A stretch of 20,330 nucleotides of DNA, taken from assembly GCA_964498785.1 (NCBI GenBank), contig CAZCJL010000116.1:1-20330 (forward strand). The letters run 5' to 3'. Position numbers and translations under genes: made by a program. Below, piece after piece: positions 1-6,147 of the stretch. The notes under the pieces were generated by a model that was not told where the DNA came from, searched no databases, and saw only the letters and a program-made list of their open reading frames with translations. Position 1 is the first letter of the stretch; each line of letters begins with the position of its first letter. This DNA is from Mariaggregatimicrobium sp964498785. GTDB lineage: Bacteria > Zhuqueibacterota > Zhuqueibacteria > Thermofontimicrobiales > Thiofontviventaceae.

Positions 1-47
1 TGTGCGCGAATGAAACACATCATCGAAAATTTAAAGGTATCGAGTGA

Positions 48-75
48 GTCACTTCTCGACTTCGCTCGAAGTGAC
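48..75. repeat. Small GC-richer palindromic repeat
   Basis: The arms gtcacttc (48-55) and gaagtgac (68-75) are exact reverse complements around a 12-base centre. The centre has further self-complementary TCGA blocks. The block stands out in an AT-rich, gene-free stretch and resembles the short dispersed palindromes common between genes in FCB-group genomes. No second copy is visible in this window, so the dispersed nature is inferred. Confidence 0.55.
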
Positions 76-94
76 ACCTACGGAATATATTTAA

Positions 95-146
95 ATACGA
101 CATAAAGGCAAGCGCCCATATCTACCATAAAATATTGAGAAGATAC
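95..146 (+). repeat. 52-bp repeat, left copy of an inverted pair
   Basis: This stretch matches the reverse complement of 20279-20330 at 50 of 52 positions; the mismatches fall at left-copy positions 105 and 112. The match stops at 147 on the inner side. On the outer side it cannot be followed because the other copy reaches the last base of the window. No coding potential is seen. It is most simply a dispersed intergenic repeat present twice in opposite orientation. Confidence 0.85.
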
Positions 147-151
147 CAAGG

Positions 152-169
152 ATTTATTTTAAAATAAAT
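152..169. repeat. Perfect 18-bp AT palindrome
   Basis: The sequence atttatttt followed directly by aaaataaat is a perfect palindrome with no loop. It lies between the 52-bp repeat and the CCGTG-type repeat. It could be an operator-like site or simply part of a composite repeat block. Function is unknown. Confidence 0.4.
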
Positions 170-172
170 AAA

Positions 173-202
173 AATCCGTGTTTATCAGTGTTAATCCGTG
201 GC
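173..202 (+). repeat. CCGTG-type intergenic repeat
   Basis: The element holds the word aatccgtg twice (173-180 and 192-199), separated by tttatcagtgt, and ends in ggc. It resembles short repeats of the ATCCGTG...CCGTGG kind seen between genes in many environmental bacterial genomes. That resemblance is from memory and was not searched. It sits about 80 bp upstream of the first gene. Confidence 0.4.
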
Positions 203-284
203 AAAAATTGCTTTAATCGATTTGATCGACCTCACGCTAAATGAGATAACAAAATACTATTGAAATACAAAAGGGATTTTAAAT

Positions 285-1274
285 ATGAAAGTACTTTTTA
301 TTGGCGGAACCGGAGTGATTAGCTCCGCGTGTTCGAAATTAGCCATAGAAAAAGGGATTGATTTATATCATCTCAATCGCGGGCAAACAACCCGTACGGT
401 TCCCGAAGGTGTCAAACAACTTCGCGGGGATATCCGGGATTTTCAATCAGTAGAGACTCTTTTAAAAGATACGCTATTTGATGTTGTTGTAAACTGGATC
501 GTTTATACGCCTGAACAACTGGAATCCGATTTAAAATTATTTTCAGGTCGCACCGGACAATATATTTTCATTAGCACTGCCTCTGCCTATCAAACACCCC
601 CCGCGTACTTACCTGTCACTGAATCAACGCCACTGAACAATCCGTTCTGGACATATTCACAGCAGAAAATCGCATGTGAAGATCGGCTGATGCGCGCGTT
701 TCGTGAGGAAAATTTTCCGATGACAATTGTCCGGCCGTCCCATACTTATGATAAAACAAAATTGCCGGTCAGCGGGGGTTACACCACTGTGAACCGGATG
801 CGACAAAATAAAAAAGTCATCGTTCATGGTGATGGCACATCGTTGTGGACGCTGACGCATCATGCCGACTTCGCAGTGGGATTTGTTGGTTTAATGGGAC
901 ATCCGGCAGCAATTGGCGAAGCCATTCATATCACCTCGGATGAAGCACTGACCTGGAATCAAATTTATACCATGGTCGCGAATGCAGCAGGCGTGGAAAA
1001 ACCGGATGTGCTGCATGTGCCTTCGGATATCATCAATCGTTTTGATGATGAATGGGGCTCCGGACTACTGGGCGACAAACAGCACTCAATGATTTTTGAT
1101 AATTCAAAAATCAAGCGACTTGTCCCTGAATTTGTCGCCAGAATCCCTTTTCATCAGGGCGTTCACGAAATTATCGATTGGTACGATGCTGATCCGGCAC
1201 GACAGGTAATTGACCGCAAACTTGACCAGACCATGGATAACATAATCGATGCTTTCGAGAAAATTTTTTTATGA
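285..1274 (+). CDS. NAD(P)-dependent epimerase/dehydratase family protein (extended SDR)
   Basis: This 329-residue protein belongs to the extended short-chain dehydrogenase/reductase superfamily, cytosolic enzymes that bind NAD(P) and act on sugar nucleotides or related substrates. The N-terminal Rossmann glycine motif GGTGVIS is at residues 7-13. A serine-rich strand end (STASAY, about 98-103) is followed by the catalytic pair Tyr124-xxx-Lys128 in TYSQQK, and VRPSHTY follows at about 149-155. The region from about 160 onward would carry the substrate-binding part. It lacks the usual sequence signature of a named UDP-sugar epimerase and rather recalls the CSP41-like atypical branch, so no substrate is assigned. 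The ATG follows a weak purine-rich stretch (aaaaggga, about 269-276). The stop falls just before a short repeat fragment and the aminotransferase gene 48 bp downstream. The family is clear; the reaction is not. Confidence 0.88.
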   Translation: MKVLFIGGTGVISSACSKLAIEKGIDLYHLNRGQTTRTVPEGVKQLRGDIRDFQSVETLLKDTLFDVVVNWIVYTPEQLESDLKLFSGRTGQYIFISTASAYQTPPAYLPVTESTPLNNPFWTYSQQKIACEDRLMRAFREENFPMTIVRPSHTYDKTKLPVSGGYTTVNRMRQNKKVIVHGDGTSLWTLTHHADFAVGFVGLMGHPAAIGEAIHITSDEALTWNQIYTMVANAAGVEKPDVLHVPSDIINRFDDEWGSGLLGDKQHSMIFDNSKIKRLVPEFVARIPFHQGVHEIIDWYDADPARQVIDRKLDQTMDNIIDAFEKIFL

Positions 1275-1278
1275 GATA

Positions 1279-1294
1279 TCTGTGTCTCCGTGGT
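1279..1294 (+). repeat. Fragment of a CTCCGTGGT-type intergenic repeat
   Basis: The 16-base string tctgtgtctccgtggt follows directly after the epimerase stop codon, and a run of A follows it. It resembles the end of a short dispersed repeat with the word CCGTGG, also present at 194-201. The similarity to repeats in other genomes is recalled, not tested. Confidence 0.3.
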
Positions 1295-1322
1295 AAAAAA
1301 AAAATAAATGAAAGGTAACAGA

Positions 1323-2564
1323 ATGGACATTCAATCCCGACTGTCTGAACGGGCGTGCGGTAAAGCCCCTGCGACAATCCGAGAATTGTTTAAATATCTG
1401 AAAATCGACGGGATGATTTCTCTCGGCGGTGGTTATCCTAATCCGGATACATTTGTATTCAGCAAAATAAATATCGAATTTAAAAACGGTAAATCTGTCA
1501 CCATACAAAAAGATCACCTGGATCGGGCAGCGCAGTATGGCCCTTCTGACGGACATTCCGGCTTGAAAACAGAATTGATGAAATGGCAGGCACATAAAGA
1601 TGGCGTTTCACTGGATGAGTCACAGTTCGTGGTGTTGAACGGCTCACAGGAAGGATTGTTCATCATGGCGTATCTGTTCCTGGGAAAAGATGACGTCGTT
1701 GCTGTGTCCGAGCCCACGTTTCCGGGGGCATTGTCTGCATTCCAGTCGTTCTGTAAAAATTTCATCCCGATTCCATTGGATGCAAACGGCATGAACACTG
1801 AAATTTTAGAACAAAAGCTGTCGCGGCGAAAATCAAATAGCGAGCGGCTTCCGAAATTTATTTACGTCATTCCCAATGGCCACAATCCGGGTGGTGTGGC
1901 ATTATCACAAAAACGTCGTGAGCATTTAATTCGCATCGCCAACGAGTTTGATGTGCTTATTTTAGAGGATGATCCCTATCAATTAATTAAATTAGAAGAC
2001 ACTCCCAACATTCCGACGTTGCAATCCATGGATAAAGAAGATCGGGTCATTCGGCTGGACAGTTTTTCCAAAATTTTTGCGCCAGGCCTGCGTATTGGAT
2101 ATGCGTCCGGCCCGGCAGAAATCATTCACCAATTTGTGTTGTTTAAACAGGCGTCGAACCTGCATACCAGCATGTTCATTCAGGAAGTATTACTGCAATT
2201 CATCCATGAAACAGGATTTGAGGAATTTCAGGCACACATCCGAAAGAACTGTCAACTTTATCGTGCAAACCGCGATGCAATGGTCAGCGCTGCTCAAAAG
2301 TATTTGCCCCAAAAAGTGATTTTTAATATTCCCGGTGAAGGCATGTTCATCTGGTTTCAAATGCCGGAACAATGCAATGCGCAGCAGATGATTAACCGTT
2401 ATTGCAAGGACTTTAAAGTAGTGTTAGTTCCCGGAAATGCATTCTCCACAGAAAATGGTCTTCATAATTGTATGCGGGCAAGTTTTAGCCTGGTAACGCC
2501 GGATCAGATTACAGAGGGAATGAAACGCTTTGGTAAGATGCTAGAGAGGGAATTAAGCAACTAA
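1323..2564 (+). CDS. PLP-dependent aminotransferase, class I/II (LysN/ARO8-like)
   Basis: This is a fold-type I pyridoxal-phosphate aminotransferase of the group that includes 2-aminoadipate (LysN/ARO8-like) transaminases and the catalytic half of MocR regulators; no winged-helix domain precedes it. From the chosen start (413 residues), GGGYPNPDTF lies near residue 35, HNPGG has the cofactor-contacting Asn188, EDDPY gives Asp217 and Tyr219, SFSK carries the Schiff-base Lys250, and Arg257 follows in GLRIGY. It would transfer amino groups between an amino acid and 2-oxoglutarate; aromatic, branched-chain or 2-aminoadipate substrates are all possible. I prefer the ATG at 1323 because AAAGG (1311-1315) precedes it by 7 bases; an in-frame ATG at 1308 has only A-rich sequence upstream. 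The next gene is an M55 peptidase, which would suit amino-acid catabolism, but a MITE-like element lies between them. Confidence 0.9.
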   Translation: MDIQSRLSERACGKAPATIRELFKYLKIDGMISLGGGYPNPDTFVFSKINIEFKNGKSVTIQKDHLDRAAQYGPSDGHSGLKTELMKWQAHKDGVSLDESQFVVLNGSQEGLFIMAYLFLGKDDVVAVSEPTFPGALSAFQSFCKNFIPIPLDANGMNTEILEQKLSRRKSNSERLPKFIYVIPNGHNPGGVALSQKRREHLIRIANEFDVLILEDDPYQLIKLEDTPNIPTLQSMDKEDRVIRLDSFSKIFAPGLRIGYASGPAEIIHQFVLFKQASNLHTSMFIQEVLLQFIHETGFEEFQAHIRKNCQLYRANRDAMVSAAQKYLPQKVIFNIPGEGMFIWFQMPEQCNAQQMINRYCKDFKVVLVPGNAFSTENGLHNCMRASFSLVTPDQITEGMKRFGKMLERELSN

Positions 2565-2584
2565 TCCAGGCACCAGATTTGGAG

Positions 2585-2711
2585 CTGTATCATAAGTCAT
2601 TTTTTGGTGTCATTCCTGCGAATGCAGGAATCTCCTAACTTTTTGATAATTAGGAGATTCCGGGACAAGCCCGGAATGACATCAAATGAGAAAATTGGAC
2701 TTTTGATACAG
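2585..2711. mobile_element. MITE-like element with cloverleaf inverted repeats
   Basis: The termini ctgtatcataagtc (2585-2598) and the reverse complement of 2698-2711 agree at 13 of 14 bases. Inside, 2603-2616 pairs with 2673-2686 (13 of 14), and 2627-2638 pairs perfectly with 2650-2661. Two side hairpins, cctgc/gcagg (2615-2628) and ccggg/cccgg (2660-2674), complete a cloverleaf. It codes for nothing and has no clear target-site duplication. The architecture suits a non-autonomous, transposase-mobilised repeat. It lies between the aminotransferase and the M55 gene and could also end transcription. Confidence 0.7.
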
Positions 2712-2754
2712 TCATAAATCTGAATTATAATTTTATCTATTGCAGGAGAAACCC

Positions 2755-3558
2755 ATGAACCACAAAATTTTTATATCGGTAGATATGGAAGGTATTACCG
2801 GTGTGATACACTGGGATGAGACCGATGAAAAAAAACAGGAGCATCAATATTTTAAAAAGCTAATGACTCATGAAACAAATGCTGCTATCGAAGGGGCGCT
2901 TGAGTCGGGAGCGTCGGAAATCATCGTGAGGGATGCACATGCGTCTGCCCGAAATCTGATACCGGAAATGCTCAATGAAAATGCAAAATTACTACGCGAA
3001 TGGTCCCGCGGACCGTATTTAATGATGGAAGGCATCGATGATTCGTTTGATGCGGTGATCTGTATCGGCTATCATGCCAAAGCCAGCACTCCAAATGCCA
3101 CGTTAAAACATACCATGTCCGGGCAAATTCTCGATTTAAAAGTAAATGACCGGTCGCTTCCGGAGTTAGGATGGAATGCGCTGATTGCTGGCTTTCACAA
3201 TGTGCCGGTAATTTTCGTTTCCGGCGACCGGGCGTTAACAGAGCAGGCACATCACATTTTTGATGATATTGAGACCGTGGCAGTTAAGGAAGGAATTGGT
3301 CAGGCTGCGCTAAATTTGCATCCTAAAAAATCGCAGCAATTGATTAAGGAGGGGGTTAAAAAAGCACTGAGCCGCAAATCTGATTTCAAGCCGCTCAAAT
3401 ACACAGCTCCTTATTGTGTGGAGATTAAATTTAAAAATGAAGACCGGGCCTATCGTGCTGCCTGGTATCCGGGAGCTGATCGTCTGAATGACCTGGCAGT
3501 TTCTTTTACATGTGCGGATTTCACGGACTGCTTGCGTTTTTTTATGTTTGTGGGATAA
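2755..3558 (+). CDS. M55 family D-aminopeptidase (DppA-like)
   Basis: The 267-residue protein matches the M55 metallopeptidases typified by Bacillus DppA, zinc-dependent D-aminopeptidases that release N-terminal D-amino acids from short peptides and assemble as a decamer. SVDMEG near the N terminus supplies Asp10 and Glu12. His62 (RDAHAS), His107 (GYHAKAS) and Glu137 (LPELGWNA) fit the other metal ligands, and His119 in KHTMSG fits the catalytic histidine region. Length is near the usual 270-275. The ATG at 2755 is preceded by AGGAGA (2744-2749) at good spacing; a TTG at 2740 lies in the same frame but upstream of that site and is unlikely. No signal peptide is visible, so it acts in the cytoplasm. 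It may recycle D-Ala-containing muropeptides or imported peptides. It ends at a shared terminator facing the next gene. Confidence 0.92.
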   Translation: MNHKIFISVDMEGITGVIHWDETDEKKQEHQYFKKLMTHETNAAIEGALESGASEIIVRDAHASARNLIPEMLNENAKLLREWSRGPYLMMEGIDDSFDAVICIGYHAKASTPNATLKHTMSGQILDLKVNDRSLPELGWNALIAGFHNVPVIFVSGDRALTEQAHHIFDDIETVAVKEGIGQAALNLHPKKSQQLIKEGVKKALSRKSDFKPLKYTAPYCVEIKFKNEDRAYRAAWYPGADRLNDLAVSFTCADFTDCLRFFMFVG

Positions 3559-3571
3559 CGCATTCTCATTT

Positions 3572-3607
3572 AAAAATGGATTCTTGCCTTAAAGAGAATC
3601 CATTTTT
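3572..3607. terminator. Bidirectional intrinsic terminator
   Basis: The arms aaaaatggattct (3572-3584) and agaatccattttt (3595-3607) are perfect 13-bp reverse complements around a 10-base loop. The T tract on the plus strand and the A tract at the other side supply a U-run for both directions. It lies between the convergent M55 gene and the HExxH gene, and reaches the stop codon of the latter. Confidence 0.85.
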
Positions 3608-4692
3608 TATTTATAGCGTTCTTCCAGACGGGCCATCAATCTTACATACGGTTCTTTTGTTAACTCATTCCGCAGTTTTTCGAAATCCTGATGAAACATT
3701 TTCCGGCCTTCTGTTCCAATAAACAGAAAATCGTCCTCTTCAATCACCTCAATTTCCCTCTGCCGGAGTAACTGGATAATTTCATTTTTCAAATCAAGGA
3801 ATCGTTGAATCAGATCATTAAACTTTTCATCCACGATAAGAAATGCTGTTACAAAGGGATGGTTTTCTAAAAGCTCGCGATATATGTCTGGTTGATACTG
3901 TTCTGCATAAATTAAATATTGCATAATGAATAGTTTAAATTCTTTATGAGCAAAAATCGTTGATCCAACTCCCTCAAGAAAAACAAGCCACTCGCTCCCG
4001 GATTCTGAGGAAATTGTTCTATAATAATCATACAACTCAACACTCACCCGAGTGCCGTGATAATACGCGGTCAATTCATCCAGCAAGCCATAAATTCCTT
4101 TTTGCTGTGTCCCCATCATCGGGTCGGACGGGTAAATATAGATTTCATAACGGTGAGTTCGGATATTTTCAGGAAATATTCTATTAATTTCACGGGACTT
4201 AAAAACAGGAGTTTCTTTCACCAAAATGGACCGTTGATCGCCCAAATAATAATAGGAAAATCCATCATCAAAAGAAAACACGATGTTCTGATCCTGCAAC
4301 GCTTTCCATGCGAGACGACTGGCATATCCGTGGCATACCTCATGAACAATCGTGCTTAACGATCGAATTATATCCTTTTCACTGTTACCGGGAATATAGG
4401 CTCCATAATCCAAATGTTCACCCAGGGAAATCTTTATCCCAGAAATATTAAACTGTGAGGGAGCGTTATAATATTGCTGCAACAAATAATATCCATCCGG
4501 ACAATATTTCTCTATGAAACTCCAGGCAGCTTTTTTCGGCTCATTATATGTTTTACCATTTTGTATCTTTCCTTGTATCGCGGATTGAAGCAGCGAAGAT
4601 GGAGGAATCGCCACCGCATTCACATTAACCAAAACCTCATGCAGTAAAAAAATCAAAAGGTTGAGAAACAAAATATGAGAAAGCTTTTTCAT
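3607..4692 (-). CDS. Exported protein with HExxH motif, putative metallopeptidase of unknown family
   Basis: I do not recognise the family. The 361-residue product starts with a lysine-containing n-region and a hydrophobic stretch (about residues 5-28, ending near VNVNAVA), consistent with a cleaved signal peptide and a periplasmic or secreted location. HEVCH at 117-121, in the helix-like context STIVHEVCHGYASRLA, matches the zinc-binding HExxH motif. GLLDELTAYYHG with Glu207 lies 86 residues downstream and could provide the third, gluzincin-type ligand. The C-terminal part (about 280-361) is rich in charged residues and probably helical. The start has no strong ribosome binding site (only aaggat-like sequence upstream). 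It is convergent with the M55 gene and separated from its upstream neighbour by a gap with a repeat. The metallopeptidase role is inferred from the motif and helix context only; a structural or inactive relative is possible. Confidence 0.75.
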   Translation of the reverse strand: MKKLSHILFLNLLIFLLHEVLVNVNAVAIPPSSLLQSAIQGKIQNGKTYNEPKKAAWSFIEKYCPDGYYLLQQYYNAPSQFNISGIKISLGEHLDYGAYIPGNSEKDIIRSLSTIVHEVCHGYASRLAWKALQDQNIVFSFDDGFSYYYLGDQRSILVKETPVFKSREINRIFPENIRTHRYEIYIYPSDPMMGTQQKGIYGLLDELTAYYHGTRVSVELYDYYRTISSESGSEWLVFLEGVGSTIFAHKEFKLFIMQYLIYAEQYQPDIYRELLENHPFVTAFLIVDEKFNDLIQRFLDLKNEIIQLLRQREIEVIEEDDFLFIGTEGRKMFHQDFEKLRNELTKEPYVRLMARLEERYK

Positions 4693-4841
4693 TATAATCC
4701 TTAAAAAATTCCAGATGCAGGCTTCATATTAAAATTGGAAAATATTATACGGATGAAAGTCACGTATTGTTCAATTCAAAGATTTAAAACAAACAGGATT
4801 TCAGACAGATGAAAAAATAAAAAATCATGCCTGAACAAAAC

Positions 4842-4974
4842 GGGCTCTATCAAAAGCCGAGGAAGGACTATATTATCGGGTTGATTGTAGACCAAAATAT
4901 TTCACAAATAACATCATTAATTATAAAAACCGGATCAAATACTCTTATGCAAAACCTGACCTTTGATTGAGCCC
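4842..4974. mobile_element. Possible short MITE-like element
   Basis: The arms gggctctatcaaa (4842-4854) and tttgattgagccc (4962-4974) pair at 12 of 13 bases and enclose about 107 bases without coding potential. The end sequence resembles the ends of the element at 2585-2711 (GCTSTATCAWAAG-like). No target-site duplication is evident. The rest of the gap 4693-4993 is AT-rich and probably holds the promoter of the HExxH gene, but I cannot point to one. Confidence 0.4.
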
Positions 4975-4993
4975 AGTCATTAACTTATAATAT

Positions 4994-5317
4994 TTACACC
5001 ATTGCTTTTCGGAGATCCTTTTTTAGCTGCTTAATTTCTTTACGCACCTCTTTTAACTTCACATGATCATGCGCCTCAAGCGCGTTATCACGTTCTTTTT
5101 TCAATTTCCTGATCTGAGATTTAATTTTCCCTTTATTTACCCCTTTTATCTCATGATGAACATGCTTGTCAACACCCAGTGCTTCACATATAGCATCAAT
5201 CAGATGGTCTTTATTTAGCTGAGTATATCCCTGAACAGCCTCATGTTCAATTTCAGCAGCAACCTCCCGCAATTGTGCAACGGTCATCTTTTTTAAATCC
5301 TTATACGTGTAATCCAT
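4994..5317 (-). CDS. Small Rho_N (SAP-like) domain protein with basic coiled-coil tail
   Basis: The 107-residue protein has an N-terminal Rho termination factor N-terminal domain: residues about 6-46 read LKKMTVAQLREVA then YTQLNKDHLIDAI, the helix-extended-loop-helix pattern shared by Rho, ribosomal L21-associated and SAP-like nucleic-acid-binding modules. Residues about 55-107 are very rich in Lys, Arg and Glu and should form a basic helical coil (SQIRKLKKERD, KEIKQLKKDLRK). A role in binding DNA or RNA is inferred; no catalytic motif is present and it lacks the Rho ATPase. The ATG at 5317 is chosen because GAGGAGA precedes it at about 9 bases; an in-frame ATG at 5356 would add 13 residues without a good site. 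It stands 153 bp downstream of the YceH gene and may be transcribed alone. Confidence 0.8.
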   Translation of the reverse strand: MDYTYKDLKKMTVAQLREVAAEIEHEAVQGYTQLNKDHLIDAICEALGVDKHVHHEIKGVNKGKIKSQIRKLKKERDNALEAHDHVKLKEVRKEIKQLKKDLRKAMV

Positions 5318-5470
5318 AATTTGATTCTCCTCTGTTTTAAATACATGGTTAATCAAATAGTTACAAAATAAAATGATATCTTGTCTTTAATTCATGAATA
5401 TTTCAAAATAAACGCCACTAAAAAATTGTTGATGATTTCGACATCAGTGTTACCAATCAAACATATCTTT

Positions 5471-6112
5471 TCATTTTTCAATAATTGATTTTAATTGTTC
5501 GACTTCTGTTTTAAGAATTTTTACTTCATTTTCCAAAATATCAATTCGTGATTTCAGAGATTCTGCTTCATCCTCTGCTAATTCCGCGGATTCATTCTCA
5601 TGAGACACATCAGGCGTTCCTGAAAAGAGCTGGGAGTATCTTCTCTCTTTAAATCCGATTTCACGTGGTAATTTAAGAACATACGGTCCACCCTCTCTAT
5701 CGATCAGATTTTGCATTGTTTCTTCAACTTCTGAAAGACTGCTGAATGTGTAAATACGGGAAGAACGATGCCGTAACTCGCCAACTGTTTGTGCGCCTCT
5801 TAAAAAGAGCAAACACAAAACAGCGGTTTCCGCAGGTGATAAAGAAATACGTTCAGTTAACAACTGTTTGTATTTCAATGTTCGCGCTCCGGCTACAGAT
5901 ACACGCCGAACAAATCCTTTTTCATTAAGAGCATTCAAAACTGTTTCAACCTCTGGTTCAGCAAGATTCATGACAGGCTCTCGCGACGATTTTTGATTAC
6001 ACGCGAGTCGAATTGAATTTAGTGTCATGGGATAATATTCCGGTGTGGTGTGCTCTTTTTCTATAAGAGAACCCAGCACGCGGATTTCAATCGGTGTGAA
6101 TAAAATGTCCAT
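5471..6112 (-). CDS. YceH/UPF0502 (DUF480) family protein
   Basis: This 213-residue protein carries the DUF480 fold of two winged-helix domains. The opening FTPIEIRVLGSLIEKEHTT and the following PEYYPMTLNSIRLACNQKS are highly typical of E. coli YceH and its relatives. The second domain runs from about 88 to 155. Residues about 170-213 form a heptad-like coiled coil (SRIDILENEVKILKTEVEQL), as in other members. The biochemical role of the family is not established; a DNA- or protein-binding regulator is the usual guess. The ATG follows GGAAGGA at close to optimal spacing. It lies 35 bp downstream of the ABC-F gene on the same strand and may be co-transcribed with it. Confidence 0.92.
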   Translation of the reverse strand: MDILFTPIEIRVLGSLIEKEHTTPEYYPMTLNSIRLACNQKSSREPVMNLAEPEVETVLNALNEKGFVRRVSVAGARTLKYKQLLTERISLSPAETAVLCLLFLRGAQTVGELRHRSSRIYTFSSLSEVEETMQNLIDREGGPYVLKLPREIGFKERRYSQLFSGTPDVSHENESAELAEDEAESLKSRIDILENEVKILKTEVEQLKSIIEK

Positions 6113-6147
6113 TTTTTTCCTTCCATTGAAAAACTTTTTTAGTTGAT

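Noticed and set aside
4057..4359. A plus-strand open frame of about 100 codons opposite the HExxH gene
   Set aside because: It lies wholly antisense to a frame with a signal peptide and metal motif, has no ribosome binding site of note and no recognisable domain.
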